A stretch of 64,000 nucleotides of DNA from Nonomuraea fuscirosea. Its GTDB lineage: Bacteria > Actinomycetota > Actinomycetes > Streptosporangiales > Streptosporangiaceae. The translations under genes and the position numbers were made by a program. The stretch spans positions 1 through 64,000 of the forward strand of contig NZ_PVNG01000011.1 of NCBI RefSeq assembly GCF_003001935.1, in the 5' to 3' direction. A model generated the notes under the pieces. That model was not told the origin of the DNA. It made no database searches and was given only the letters and a program-made list of their open reading frames with translations. Positions within the stretch are counted from its first letter, which is position 1, and each line of letters begins with the position of its first letter. Positions 7,774-15,579 of this stretch are shown piece after piece.

Positions 7774-8581
7774 GAGTGATGTGTTCTGGCTCGACGTCGG
7801 CAGCGGCCGGCCCCTGGTCCTGTTGCACGGGGGCTTCGTGGATCACGGCATGTGGGAGGCGCAGATTGCGGAGTTCGCCGGGCGCTACCGTGTCATCGCG
7901 CCCGATGCTCGCGATCACGGCCGGTCCGCCAACGCCACCCAGCCGTACCGGCTCACCGACGACCTCGCCGCCCTGCTGCGTCATCTCCGTACGGGTCCGG
8001 CCGTGCTCATGGGTGTCTCCATGGGCGCGAGCGTCGCGGTGGAGACCGCGCTGGAGCATCCCGAACTGGTCAGCGCCGTGGTCATCACCGGCGCGGGCAC
8101 CGGCGAGCCCTACTTCACCGATCCCTGGACCGTCCAGCGCATGACCACCTGGCACGCGGCCATGGGGGCCGGCGACCTGGAGGGGTCGGTCGAGGGGTTC
8201 ATGGCGTTCGTGGCCGGCCCGCACCGCAGCCTCGACGACTGCGATCCCGAGGTCGTGCGCCGGCTGCGGCACATGGCCAGGCGGACCATGGCCAAGCACA
8301 CCGCCGATGAACCTGATCTGCTCGTCCCCGTACGCGACACCTGGGAGCGCGTCGGCAAGATCGACGTGCCCGTGCTGGCCGTCAACGGCGCCCTCGACTC
8401 ACCCGATCACATCGGCATGGCGGAACGGGTCGCCTCCGCCGTCGCCGACGGCCGCACCATCACCGTCGACGGTGCGGCCCACTATCCGAACATGGAGCGT
8501 CCGGACGTCTACTACGAGATCCTCACGGACTTTCTGCGGCGCGCTGCTGCGGAGCCGGGACGTCCAGGTCATGGATGGTGA
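7772..8581 (+). CDS. Alpha/beta hydrolase
   Basis: This 269-residue cytosolic enzyme shows the complete alpha/beta hydrolase set: oxyanion motif LLHGG (HGG at 19-21), nucleophile elbow GVSMG with Ser83, acid Asp209 in NGALDSPD, and His237 in DGAAHYPN. The cap between strands 6 and 7 is about 85 residues. Members include esterases, lactonases and haloperoxidase-like hydrolases; the substrate is not predictable. The start at 7772 is chosen because the family N-terminus (MSDVFWLDVGSGRPLVLLHG) begins there and an operator covers it. Control by the divergent MarR repressor is inferred. Confidence 0.92.
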   Translation: MSDVFWLDVGSGRPLVLLHGGFVDHGMWEAQIAEFAGRYRVIAPDARDHGRSANATQPYRLTDDLAALLRHLRTGPAVLMGVSMGASVAVETALEHPELVSAVVITGAGTGEPYFTDPWTVQRMTTWHAAMGAGDLEGSVEGFMAFVAGPHRSLDDCDPEVVRRLRHMARRTMAKHTADEPDLLVPVRDTWERVGKIDVPVLAVNGALDSPDHIGMAERVASAVADGRTITVDGAAHYPNMERPDVYYEILTDFLRRAAAEPGRPGHGW

Positions 8582-8594
8582 CGAGCTGGCTGAT

Positions 8595-8980
8595 CTACGG
8601 GGGGCCAGTGCGGCTGCCGCCGCGCCAGCGCACGGTGTAGGTGTACTCGCCGGCCTCTGGCGTGTCGGGGAAGGCGTACGACCCATCGTTCCTGATCAGC
8701 GCTGACGAGCTTCGGGGTCGGCCGCCCTCCACGTTCAGAGTATGCACGATGTCGACTCGGGCGTTACGCGGCAGAGCGTTGCCTTCCAACAGGCTGGAGA
8801 TGACAGCACTTCGCTGGCAACCTCACCCTCCGGGGAGTCGGCGATGTAGATTGGCGCGCGCCCGAAGCCCTGTCGTACAGCGTCGTTCTGACGCCGAGGG
8901 TGCGCGCGCCCGCGATGTAGGCGCCGGCCGAGCTGATGGAGACGTTTCCGGGGTATCCCTCGGCTTCGGGTCCTAGCTCT
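8595..8980 (-). pseudogene. Decayed gene for a surface/Ig-like protein (C-terminal remnant)
   Basis: Read on the minus strand across two frame changes, this stretch gives YIAGARTLGVRTTLYDRASGA, then PIYIADSPEGEVASEVL, then a piece ending NDGSYAFPDTPEAGEYTYTV. The last piece is typical of the bacterial Ig-like or carboxypeptidase-regulatory repeats at the end of actinomycete YVTN/WD40 surface proteins. No single open frame covers it and there is no signal peptide or start. I read it as the 3' remnant of a large lost gene; the sequence from 8981 to 9172 adds nothing recognisable. Confidence 0.5.
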
Positions 8981-9172
8981 TAGGCGCGCGTCTTGGCCAG
9001 GGTGGCGGCGGAGTCGCTGGCAGGTCGGGACCGTTTAGTGCCGATGCCTCTGCAGAAGGTTGAGGCGGGTGAGCGCCCGCGCGGTGGTGTACGGCATGCT
9101 GCCCGCCTGCTGCAGAACGAGGACTGTTCGTGTCCGCGACCGTGGCCCCGCAGCGCGTCCTGTGCGACGCGC

Positions 9173-9826
9173 TCAGTCCGCCGGGCGGCTGTGCTCCCAG
9201 GCGGTGGCGAACAGGAGCAGGGCGTGGTCGTACAGGACGCTGGGCCGGTGGACGACGATGCAGGGGCTGTTGCGGCCGTGTTCGGTCTGACGGTACATGG
9301 TGAGGTACGCGACGTCGTCGGTGATCACTAGCCGGTGTACGTTCGGCAGGTTGTAGAAGCGCAGTGACACCAGCTCGCGCCGACGCCGCACCTCGCTGAC
9401 GTAAGTGGCGTTGACCCGCACCTGATCGGCCAGCAGGCCGGCGGAGAACCCCAGGTCGACGTGGCGCATGTCGGATTCCCGCTGCGACAGCCAGGAGTCG
9501 TGGCCTGCCATGGTGTCCGGCAGCAGCACCTGCACGGAGTCCAGGCCCTTGCCCGCCGCCTCCCAGACCTGGGCGAAGCTGTCCCGTGTAAGCTCGTTGC
9601 CGCGTCCGGCGAGCACGCGCACCCAGCGTGCCCGCGCCAGGTCGGCGGCCAGCTCCCGGGCAGCCAGTTGCTGTCTCGGCAAGACGCGGATCACTCCCAG
9701 CCCGAGCAGCCGGGACAGGACGGCTGTCGGCCACCGGCGGGAGTTCGGGGAGAAGGCCCAGCCGCCGAGAACGGTGAGCGCGGCGGCGAGCAAGGAGCTC
9801 ACCACGCCGAGCACGAACTCACTCAT
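9173..9826 (-). CDS. Membrane-anchored protein with a PLD-like or DUF5919-like soluble domain
   Basis: Last gene of a three-gene minus-strand operon (15 bp after the phosphorylase gene). The 217-residue protein has one membrane helix at about residues 5-25 (VLGVVSSLLAAALTVLGGWAF) and a basic juxtamembrane stretch. A cytosolic alpha/beta domain follows: WVRVLAGRGNELTRDSF, VQVLLPDT, FYNLPNVHRLVITDDVAYLTM, then a helix ending LLLFATAWEHSRPAD. This strand pattern resembles non-catalytic phospholipase D-like domains such as DUF5919 that occur in prokaryotic signalling proteins; no HKD motif is present. Its place next to a phosphorylase effector and a membrane sensor suggests a signalling role. The fold call is tentative. 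Confidence 0.7.
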   Translation of the reverse strand: MSEFVLGVVSSLLAAALTVLGGWAFSPNSRRWPTAVLSRLLGLGVIRVLPRQQLAARELAADLARARWVRVLAGRGNELTRDSFAQVWEAAGKGLDSVQVLLPDTMAGHDSWLSQRESDMRHVDLGFSAGLLADQVRVNATYVSEVRRRRELVSLRFYNLPNVHRLVITDDVAYLTMYRQTEHGRNSPCIVVHRPSVLYDHALLLFATAWEHSRPAD

Positions 9827-9841
9827 CTCGCAGGTCTTCCC

Positions 9842-10735
9842 TCACTCGCTCTGCAGGTAGGGCAGCAGGCGGCGCAGGGTGATGGCGGCGTGCCGGGCCG
9901 CGACGCGCTGATGGTCGTCGTTCTTGGCCGAGTTGGAGTCGTCGGAGATCCCCCGGATGACGGTCCAGCCGCGGGCGAGGCCGGGCCCGTCCTGCTCGTG
10001 GAAGGCCTGGGTGAGCCCGCCGGCCTCCATGTCCACGGCGAGGATCTTGTCGTTGAACGCTTTCAGGTAGCGGCGGATCTCCGATTCCGCGTCCGCGATC
10101 ACCGCTTCGCCCGAGCCGATCGGCCCGGTCAGCACACGGAAGGAGGTTCTGCCGGTTCGTACGGTGGCCGGTTCCCCGTGCGTGGTGAAAAAGGAGTTGA
10201 CCGCGTGTCCCGTCGTCGCTGGAGCCTGCCGTTCCTCGCCTCTGCGCCGCTGCCCTTGGGACGTCTCCTTGCGCAGGTCGTAGTAGACGACCCGGGTCGT
10301 GACCACGACGTCGCCGACCCGAACGCTCGGGTCAATGCTGCCGCCGATTCCGGTCAGCACGACGACGGAGGGGGAGTAGTGCCGCCGCAGGTGCTCGAAG
10401 GCGATGACGGTCGACCGTTGTCCCTGTGACAGGGCGCGGATGGCCACGACGCGCCTGGTGGTGCCGTCGGCGGCCACGTCTCCCTCGTAGAAGGGCAGCG
10501 TGCTTCGCCGCACCGGCCGCAGTCCCAGGACGTCGTGGACCGCGCCGGCTTCCACGCCGAGGATGGTGATGACGCCGATGTCGGCGCGTCTGGCGGGCTC
10601 CCGCTCCGGCGTGGCAGGGGAAAGGGGCTCCTTCTCCGGCGTGGCCGGGAGGATGACCGTCGCTCCGTCTCCAACGGCGGATTGATGGAGCTCCACGGAA
10701 CCTCCGTAGCTGACGATGCCGCTGTTGCCGTTCAT
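9842..10735 (-). CDS. Nucleoside phosphorylase / MTA-SAH nucleosidase-fold protein with N-terminal signalling motif
   Basis: The 297-residue protein carries a phosphorylase-superfamily domain from about residue 52: ADIGVITILGVEAGAV, glycine loop GIGG (129-132), GDVVV after the base-binding strand, VDMEAGG (234-240, where the Glu contacts ribose in MTA/SAH nucleosidases) and GISDDSN (262-268, with the catalytic Asp region). It may cleave a nucleoside or nucleotide-like base. Such domains are known effectors in NLR-like and other conflict systems. Residues 4-27 form a separate Gly/Val/Gln-rich motif (NSG, YGG, QSAVG) mirrored at the C-terminus of the upstream membrane protein, followed by a Pro-rich linker with a duplicated ATPE(K/R)EP. 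The gene lies 13 bp after the membrane protein gene. Confidence 0.88.
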   Translation of the reverse strand: MNGNSGIVSYGGSVELHQSAVGDGATVILPATPEKEPLSPATPEREPARRADIGVITILGVEAGAVHDVLGLRPVRRSTLPFYEGDVAADGTTRRVVAIRALSQGQRSTVIAFEHLRRHYSPSVVVLTGIGGSIDPSVRVGDVVVTTRVVYYDLRKETSQGQRRRGEERQAPATTGHAVNSFFTTHGEPATVRTGRTSFRVLTGPIGSGEAVIADAESEIRRYLKAFNDKILAVDMEAGGLTQAFHEQDGPGLARGWTVIRGISDDSNSAKNDDHQRVAARHAAITLRRLLPYLQSE

Positions 10736-10748
10736 CGGTGATCTCCGT

Positions 10749-12500
10749 TCATGCCGTGGACGGGCCGCTGTGCTGGTCGGGTTCGCGGCTGTCGGCGCGT
10801 ACGTGTGCTTGGGGGCCGATCGCCGACTGGCTCATGTCGACTTTGCCGCCCATGTTGAGTACGCCCGTGTTGACGATGCTGTCGGCGCGTTTCTTGAAGG
10901 CGGAGGTGTCGACCTTGCGCTCTTCGAGAAAGTCCTGGACGGCCTTGAGCAGCCGCTGCTCGATGAGCTTCATGTGGTCATGGATCGTGACGTCGTCCAG
11001 CCGCGTGTCCTTCCATGGCGTCGACTTCTCTTCCCTGACGCTGATCCGGGCGGCGACGGCCGTCCTGCGGTGCGGCTTGAGCACGCGGTTCCTGCGCGCT
11101 CGAAGTGCCCCGATGATCAGGGCGGGCGCCTGGGCCAGGTGCCATGCCGCCGTGACCTGGGTGGGGAGGGCGAGGAGCGCACGGAGCGTGGAGCGCAGCA
11201 CCGCGCCCGCGCCGCTCTCACGGTAGAAGTTGAGCACGTGGTACTCGGCCGGCGTCCGGGTCAGCGCGCATGTGGCGAAGTCGAGGCTGAGCGCCTTGCC
11301 CTTCACCGTCACCCGGAGGAAGACCGTCGTGACGATTTCGCCGGCGACGCTCGCGCCGATTTCGAGGAAATGGTGTTCGGCCAGGTAGGGGGCGTCGATG
11401 ATCCGGTCGATGGCAGGCTGGCCGGGCGTCGTGCGCAACCAGGCGGCGGCCGGCGGCACATCGGACTCGGCGATGTAGAGGCGGTCGTTCACGGTGAATC
11501 CGCGCAGGGCGTTGGGGTCGTCGGCGTCCCCCATCGGCGCCATGGCCCGCTTCAGATAGGCGACGAGTTCGTGCGTCTGGAACGGCGCGTTGACGTATTC
11601 ACGCGCCTCCATCGGCCGGTGTTCCATGGCGTCCACGATGCTCACCGGCTCCAGGAGTTGGATGGTGAGCGGGGGAAGCCACCGGTGCACGAGGGTGCCG
11701 CTCCCCACGAAGGGGCTCTGGCCCTCATCGACCAGGTCCCAGCCGAGCCGGTCCGGTTCCGCCTCGGGATCCTTCGGTACGGGCCTGCGGTAAACCACGT
11801 ACGGATGGGACTGCTGATCGGAGATGGCCTGTTGGCGCCGGGAGAGCCGTCGGGGGCGCAGCGAGTCGGCCCCGTGCATGTGGTTGAGGCTGAGCTGGCG
11901 AGCGGCGCCCTTTCCTGCCACCACCGCCGCGGCCAGCAGTAGGAGGACGGCTGCGGTCCGCGCTGTGCCGGCCGGCGGATCCTGGGCGAGCCCGGCGGCG
12001 AGGAGGGCGGCGACGACGGACAGCGCGCATCCGGTGCCGCTGAGCCGCAGAAGGCGCGCGTGATGCCGCAGTTCGTCGCTCTCGCTCCGCCACCGCGTAC
12101 GCCGGAGCCAGTGGTCGGCGACCTCCTTGGCCCGCAGGGGCAGCACCACCAGCGCGCTCCTGCCCGCCAGGCGGGCCAGCTCCCAGAACGCCAGCACACA
12201 GAGGGCGGCCACGGCGGCGGCCGGGATGACGGCGAACCCCACGCCGAACACCGCGAGGACGCCGAGGTGCTGCGCCGTCTCCATCCACCAGGCTCGCCAG
12301 GCATGCTGGACGACGGCTACGAGGTCGAAGCCGTATGACGGGGCGACCAGGTGGCGCGAGTCGTTGTGCACCTGGCGCAGGACGGTCGTGCGGAACGCCG
12401 GATCGAGGTGTACGCCGGTGCACAAATGCCTGGTGGCCGCGTCCTGCCGTAACGCTCCTGCGTGTTCGGGTGTCCCCCGACGTGCCCTGGAACGACCCAT
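10749..12500 (-). CDS. Integral membrane protein with C-terminal amyloid-like signalling motif
   Basis: First gene of the minus-strand operon; GGAGG precedes ATG 12500. The 583-residue protein has a soluble N-terminus, two pairs of hydrophobic segments (about 79-105 with 113-121, and 157-170 with 182-198), then a large domain of about 250 residues with regularly spaced strands (PLTIQLLEPVSIVDAME, TVFLRVTVKGKALSLDF). A further hydrophobic stretch lies near 435-465. The last part is a coiled helix (HMKLIEQRLLKAVQDFLEER) and a Gly/Val/Gln motif at 544-567 (NTGVLNMGG, QSAIG), matching residues 4-27 of the downstream phosphorylase. I do not recognise the main domain. The organisation suggests a membrane receptor that recruits the phosphorylase. 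Confidence 0.75.
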   Translation of the reverse strand: MGRSRARRGTPEHAGALRQDAATRHLCTGVHLDPAFRTTVLRQVHNDSRHLVAPSYGFDLVAVVQHAWRAWWMETAQHLGVLAVFGVGFAVIPAAAVAALCVLAFWELARLAGRSALVVLPLRAKEVADHWLRRTRWRSESDELRHHARLLRLSGTGCALSVVAALLAAGLAQDPPAGTARTAAVLLLLAAAVVAGKGAARQLSLNHMHGADSLRPRRLSRRQQAISDQQSHPYVVYRRPVPKDPEAEPDRLGWDLVDEGQSPFVGSGTLVHRWLPPLTIQLLEPVSIVDAMEHRPMEAREYVNAPFQTHELVAYLKRAMAPMGDADDPNALRGFTVNDRLYIAESDVPPAAAWLRTTPGQPAIDRIIDAPYLAEHHFLEIGASVAGEIVTTVFLRVTVKGKALSLDFATCALTRTPAEYHVLNFYRESGAGAVLRSTLRALLALPTQVTAAWHLAQAPALIIGALRARRNRVLKPHRRTAVAARISVREEKSTPWKDTRLDDVTIHDHMKLIEQRLLKAVQDFLEERKVDTSAFKKRADSIVNTGVLNMGGKVDMSQSAIGPQAHVRADSREPDQHSGPSTA

Positions 12501-12521
12501 AGGGTCCTCCGTCTCGTATTT

Positions 12522-12573
12522 AGGTCCTCCTGACCATAAGTCGCGAGGGTCCTCAGGTCAAGGTGACCTTAGG
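12522..12573. promoter_or_regulatory. Tandem operators of the Nudix regulator (site pair 1)
   Basis: Two copies of AGGTCA-N3-TGACCT. The stronger, 12555-12569, is perfect and extends to a 23-bp near-palindrome (12551-12573). The weaker, AGGTCC-TCC-TGACCA at 12522-12536, has one mismatch per arm. The copies start 33 bp apart and sit in the spacer between the membrane-protein operon and the Nudix regulator gene. The right-hand palindrome directly abuts TATTCT (12574-12579), a plausible -10 for the regulator gene, whose GTG at 12586 would be nearly leaderless. Confidence 0.75.
12533..12561 (-). promoter_or_regulatory. Promoter of the membrane protein/phosphorylase operon
   Basis: On the minus strand, TTGACC (12561-12556) and TATGGT (12538-12533) are 17 bp apart, a good sigma-70-type promoter. 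The -35 lies inside one operator copy and the -10 overlaps the other, so a repressor bound to both would block RNA polymerase. The start codon at 12500 is about 32 bp beyond the -10. Confidence 0.7.
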
Positions 12574-12585
12574 TATTCTGAGGCC

Positions 12586-13329
12586 GTGGTGAACAGGGCC
12601 TTGAAGCACGACGGGACCATGCCGGCGGCGGTGACCGTGGATCTGGTGATCTTCACCGTCCGTGCCGCCGCCCTGCACGTCCTCCTGATCGAGCGGGGCA
12701 TGCCGCCCTTCGAGGGAGAGCTCGCACTGCCAGGCGGCTACGTGCGGGCAGGTGAAGACCTCGACCAGGCGGCTCTGCGCGAGCTGGCGGAAGAGACCGG
12801 TATCAACGGCCACGAGCTCCACCTTGAGCAGCTGCGAACGTTCGGGGCGCCGGAGCGTGACCCGCGTGGCCGCACCTTCACCGTTGCCTATCTCGCGCTG
12901 GGGCCCGATCTGCCCACGCCGGTCGCGGGCACCGACGCCGCGACCGCCTGCTGGGTGCCCGTCGACGTCGCGCTGTCGTCCGAGCTGGCCTTCGACCACC
13001 TGATAATCCTCAAGGAGGGGCTCGACCGGGCCAGGGCCAAACTCGAGTACACGACGGTCGCAGCGGCCTTCTGCCGGCAGCCGTTCACCATCGCGGACCT
13101 GCGCCGCGTCTACGAGGTCATCTGGGGATTTCCGCTGGATCCCAGCAATTTCCGCCGCAAGGTGACCAAGGCGGCGCACTTCGTGGAGCCCACGGGAGAG
13201 TCGCGAACGCCGGAGATTGGCCGTCCCGCCGCGCTTTATCGCCGAGGGTCGGCGGAACTGCTGTTCCCGCCCATGCCCCGGTCGGCGGACGGGGAACACG
13301 AGGTCCAACCGTCCGCCGCCACCGGCTGA
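12586..13329 (+). CDS. NrtR-like Nudix-domain transcriptional regulator
   Basis: The 247-residue protein joins a Nudix domain to a C-terminal winged helix, the NrtR layout. The Nudix box at residues 51-73 is intact (G-x5-E-x7-REL-x-EE-x-GI), so ADP-ribose or nucleotide pyrophosphatase activity may remain. The segment AFCRQPFTIADLRRVYEVIWG, then DPSNFRRKV, is the NrtR DNA-binding helix region. Classical NrtR regulates NAD metabolism and responds to ADP-ribose. Here no NAD gene is nearby: the gene lies between membrane/phosphorylase genes, with two palindromes just upstream and two more before the vWA/Hsp70 operon. Start GTG 12586 (GTG 12589 is possible). A 40-residue Pro/Arg-rich tail follows the winged helix. 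Confidence 0.85.
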   Translation: MVNRALKHDGTMPAAVTVDLVIFTVRAAALHVLLIERGMPPFEGELALPGGYVRAGEDLDQAALRELAEETGINGHELHLEQLRTFGAPERDPRGRTFTVAYLALGPDLPTPVAGTDAATACWVPVDVALSSELAFDHLIILKEGLDRARAKLEYTTVAAAFCRQPFTIADLRRVYEVIWGFPLDPSNFRRKVTKAAHFVEPTGESRTPEIGRPAALYRRGSAELLFPPMPRSADGEHEVQPSAATG

Positions 13330-13405
13330 CGTACCGACCTTCCCGCAGCGACACCGTCTGGAAAAGAACGCTGCGCCGCGCACCCGAATACGGCATGGTG
13401 GAGCC

Positions 13406-15355
13406 GTGTCGACTGAGCGCTCGTCGAAGGCTCGTCGGGGGGAGAGTTTCGCAACACCGCTGTCGTTTCGCGCCGCGCGGGAAACGGCGGCGGCGCTGCG
13501 CCGTACCGAGTGCTACCGCGCGATGATCGACACGCTGCGGCCTCGCGGGATCTCCGGGCTGCTCCGGTCGCGTGCCCCGTTGCCGGCCATCCTGTATCTG
13601 GCGGCGAGGGACGGACGGCTGGTCCGGCAGGACGCCGGTGGGCTCGCGTTGTTGGAGCCGCCGTACGACGCGCGCGACCTCGGCCGGCCCGGCGGGTTCC
13701 TGCGACGGCTCGACCGGCACTGGGACCTGGCGATGTTCGCGCTGCCTCCTGCCGTGTCGCTGGTCATGTCGCTGGTGACGCTGGCGCTGGGAATGGCGTT
13801 GAGCTGGTCGCCGTGGCTGCTGGGCGCCGCGCTGGTGCTCTGTCTGCTGGCCATGCTGTACGTTGCCCTGCTCATGCTCACGATGGTCTGCACCCTGCTG
13901 TTCCGCTGGATCTTGGGCCTGCCGGTCAGCTCCCGCGAAGCACGGCGGGCGGCCGAGGAAATGAGATTCCTGCACTGGTCCATGCCGTTGTGCCACTGCC
14001 CGGACCCGGCGCGGGCCCCCCAACTGCTGGGCCTGGTCACCGACCGTCTGCGCGGACTGGTGCGGGCCCAGGTGGCGCGGGCGGTGGGTGATCTGAGCGC
14101 GCGTACGGAGACGTTCGAGGTCAACGAACCGCTGCTGTGCCTGCTCGGCGGCGCGACGACCACGGCGATGCGGGACGCTGTCACCACGGCGGCCAGAGGA
14201 GCCGCCTCCGGCGGGGTGACCTTCCTGGCGACGGGTTCCGAGTCGGGCGTGCGAGCTCCGAAGACGGTGGGCCTCGGCTCCGGGCTCGCTCTCTACTTGG
14301 TCGCGGTCGCCGTCGTCCTGGCCGCAGAGTCGTATCTGGTGGCCGTCTTCGAACGGGCAGAGTGCGACCCGGCCTGCGCCGGCCGGCCCGCCTCCTACGG
14401 CACCGCGTTCCGCTGGCTCGCCTGGCGGCTGTTGAACGGGAACCCGGCCGATCTCGTGCCCGCCACGACGCCCGCGTGGGTGGTCGGCTGGCTGACCACG
14501 CTCATGGGTTTCATGGCGGTCGTGTTGTTCCTGGTCACGGTATGGCGCTCGCGCGAGACGCACGCGGAGCGGCTGCGCAGCTTTCACGAGGAGATGGAGC
14601 CGGTCTTGGGCACGACAACCGTTTTGATCATGGTCGCCACGACCGAGGAGAGGCAGGCCGTGATCACGGCCGTCACCGGTGTCACGCAGGCGAAGCCGGT
14701 CCGCCGCCACTTGGGCCCGCACACCGCGTTCGAGCTGGGTGTGGTGAGTCGCGCCCGGGCGCTGGTCGCGCAGACCCAGGCCGGGACGGTGGCGCCGGGA
14801 GGCGCGGGATTCGGCGCCCAGGAGTTGATCGAGCGGCTCAACCCCGACTACCTGCTGCTCACCGGCATCTGCTACGGCCTGCGGGAGAAGGAGCAGCAGC
14901 TCGGGGACGTCCTTGTCTGCACCCAGCTGCGGGTCATGGACCACAAGAAGATCGTTGAGTACGAGCCGGGGCAGCCGGTCGAGATCATGCGCGGCGACCG
15001 GGTCGCCCCGTCGGTGACCCTCCTCGATCGCTGCCTGCACGCACGGCTGGAGCAGGACGAACCCAAGGTGCACTTCGGCCCGCTGCTGTCCGGGAACGTG
15101 CTGCTGAACTCGCCGATGATCCGCGCTCGACTGAAGGCGGCGGAGCCGGACGGGATCGGCGGCGAGATGGAGGGGCTGGGGGTCTACGGGGCGGCGGCCA
15201 GGAAGAAGGTCGAGTGGATCGTGGTCAAGGCCATCTGCGACTGGGGGATGGGCAAGACCGACGACTGGCACGAGGCCGCGGCGCGCAACGCGGCGGAGTT
15301 CGTCGTGGATGTGCTGCGCAATCAAGGCCTGGACGAGCCGCCTCACCGAGCATGA
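13406..15355 (+). CDS. Membrane protein fused to a nucleoside phosphorylase/MTA-SAH nucleosidase-like domain
   Basis: A 649-residue two-part protein. The N-terminal half holds about four membrane helices (near 110-135, 138-165, 289-314, 357-380) and a cytosolic loop with Cys-rich SMPLCHCPD. The C-terminal 240 residues form a phosphorylase-superfamily domain: VLIMVATTEERQAVI, LLLTGICYGLREKEQQLGDVLV, EMEGLGVYGAA (ribose-contacting Glu in EMEG, 587-590) and KAICDWGMGKTDD (catalytic Asp region). It is probably a membrane-tethered base-cleaving effector. GTG 13406 is the start, with GGAG seven bases upstream. It follows the Nudix regulator by 76 bp and may be cotranscribed. Confidence 0.85.
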   Translation: MSTERSSKARRGESFATPLSFRAARETAAALRRTECYRAMIDTLRPRGISGLLRSRAPLPAILYLAARDGRLVRQDAGGLALLEPPYDARDLGRPGGFLRRLDRHWDLAMFALPPAVSLVMSLVTLALGMALSWSPWLLGAALVLCLLAMLYVALLMLTMVCTLLFRWILGLPVSSREARRAAEEMRFLHWSMPLCHCPDPARAPQLLGLVTDRLRGLVRAQVARAVGDLSARTETFEVNEPLLCLLGGATTTAMRDAVTTAARGAASGGVTFLATGSESGVRAPKTVGLGSGLALYLVAVAVVLAAESYLVAVFERAECDPACAGRPASYGTAFRWLAWRLLNGNPADLVPATTPAWVVGWLTTLMGFMAVVLFLVTVWRSRETHAERLRSFHEEMEPVLGTTTVLIMVATTEERQAVITAVTGVTQAKPVRRHLGPHTAFELGVVSRARALVAQTQAGTVAPGGAGFGAQELIERLNPDYLLLTGICYGLREKEQQLGDVLVCTQLRVMDHKKIVEYEPGQPVEIMRGDRVAPSVTLLDRCLHARLEQDEPKVHFGPLLSGNVLLNSPMIRARLKAAEPDGIGGEMEGLGVYGAAARKKVEWIVVKAICDWGMGKTDDWHEAAARNAAEFVVDVLRNQGLDEPPHRA

Positions 15356-15370
15356 GGCCGGAGATCCTTA

Positions 15371-15419
15371 AGGTCATGTTGACTTAAATCGCGGGGGCGC
15401 GATATGGTCCACATGACCT
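15371..15419. promoter_or_regulatory. Tandem operators plus promoter of the vWA-Hsp70-GTPase operon (site pair 2)
   Basis: AGGTCA-TGT-TGACTT at 15371-15385 and TGGTCC-ACA-TGACCT at 15405-15419 repeat the AGGTCA-N3-TGACCT pattern seen upstream of the Nudix regulator; starts are 34 bp apart, against 33 bp there. TTGACT (15379-15384) and TATGGT (15403-15408), 18 bp apart, form a plus-strand promoter whose -35 is inside the first site and whose -10 overlaps the second, the same geometry as in the minus-strand promoter at 12533-12561. It would give a leader of about 165 nt before the vWA gene. Confidence 0.72.
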
Positions 15420-15579
15420 TAAGGCGGCGCTTGACGGTTGGGCGGTGGATTTGTCGCCATTCTGCTGAATTGCGAATCGCATCATGTCAGGCGAGTCCGA
15501 GCTGTTGCTGATCATTTCTTCGTAGCGGCGAGTAGCGTCATATTCTGATTTCTCGTTCCCCGTCGTAGTGGAGGTCAAT

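Noticed and set aside
10716..11942. 408-codon plus-strand open frame
   Set aside because: Antisense to the integral membrane protein gene, which has a promoter, ribosome binding site and membrane helices; the plus frame is compositionally a shadow.
13118..15346. 742-codon minus-strand open frame
   Set aside because: It is antisense to the membrane-phosphorylase gene, its translation is Arg/His/Gln/Pro-rich low-complexity sequence, and it shows no domain; a typical GC-driven shadow.
12586..15355. Idea that the Nudix and phosphorylase genes are ordinary NAD or methionine-salvage genes
   Set aside because: No NAD or methionine genes are nearby, one phosphorylase is fused to membrane helices and the other carries a signalling motif, so housekeeping roles fit poorly.
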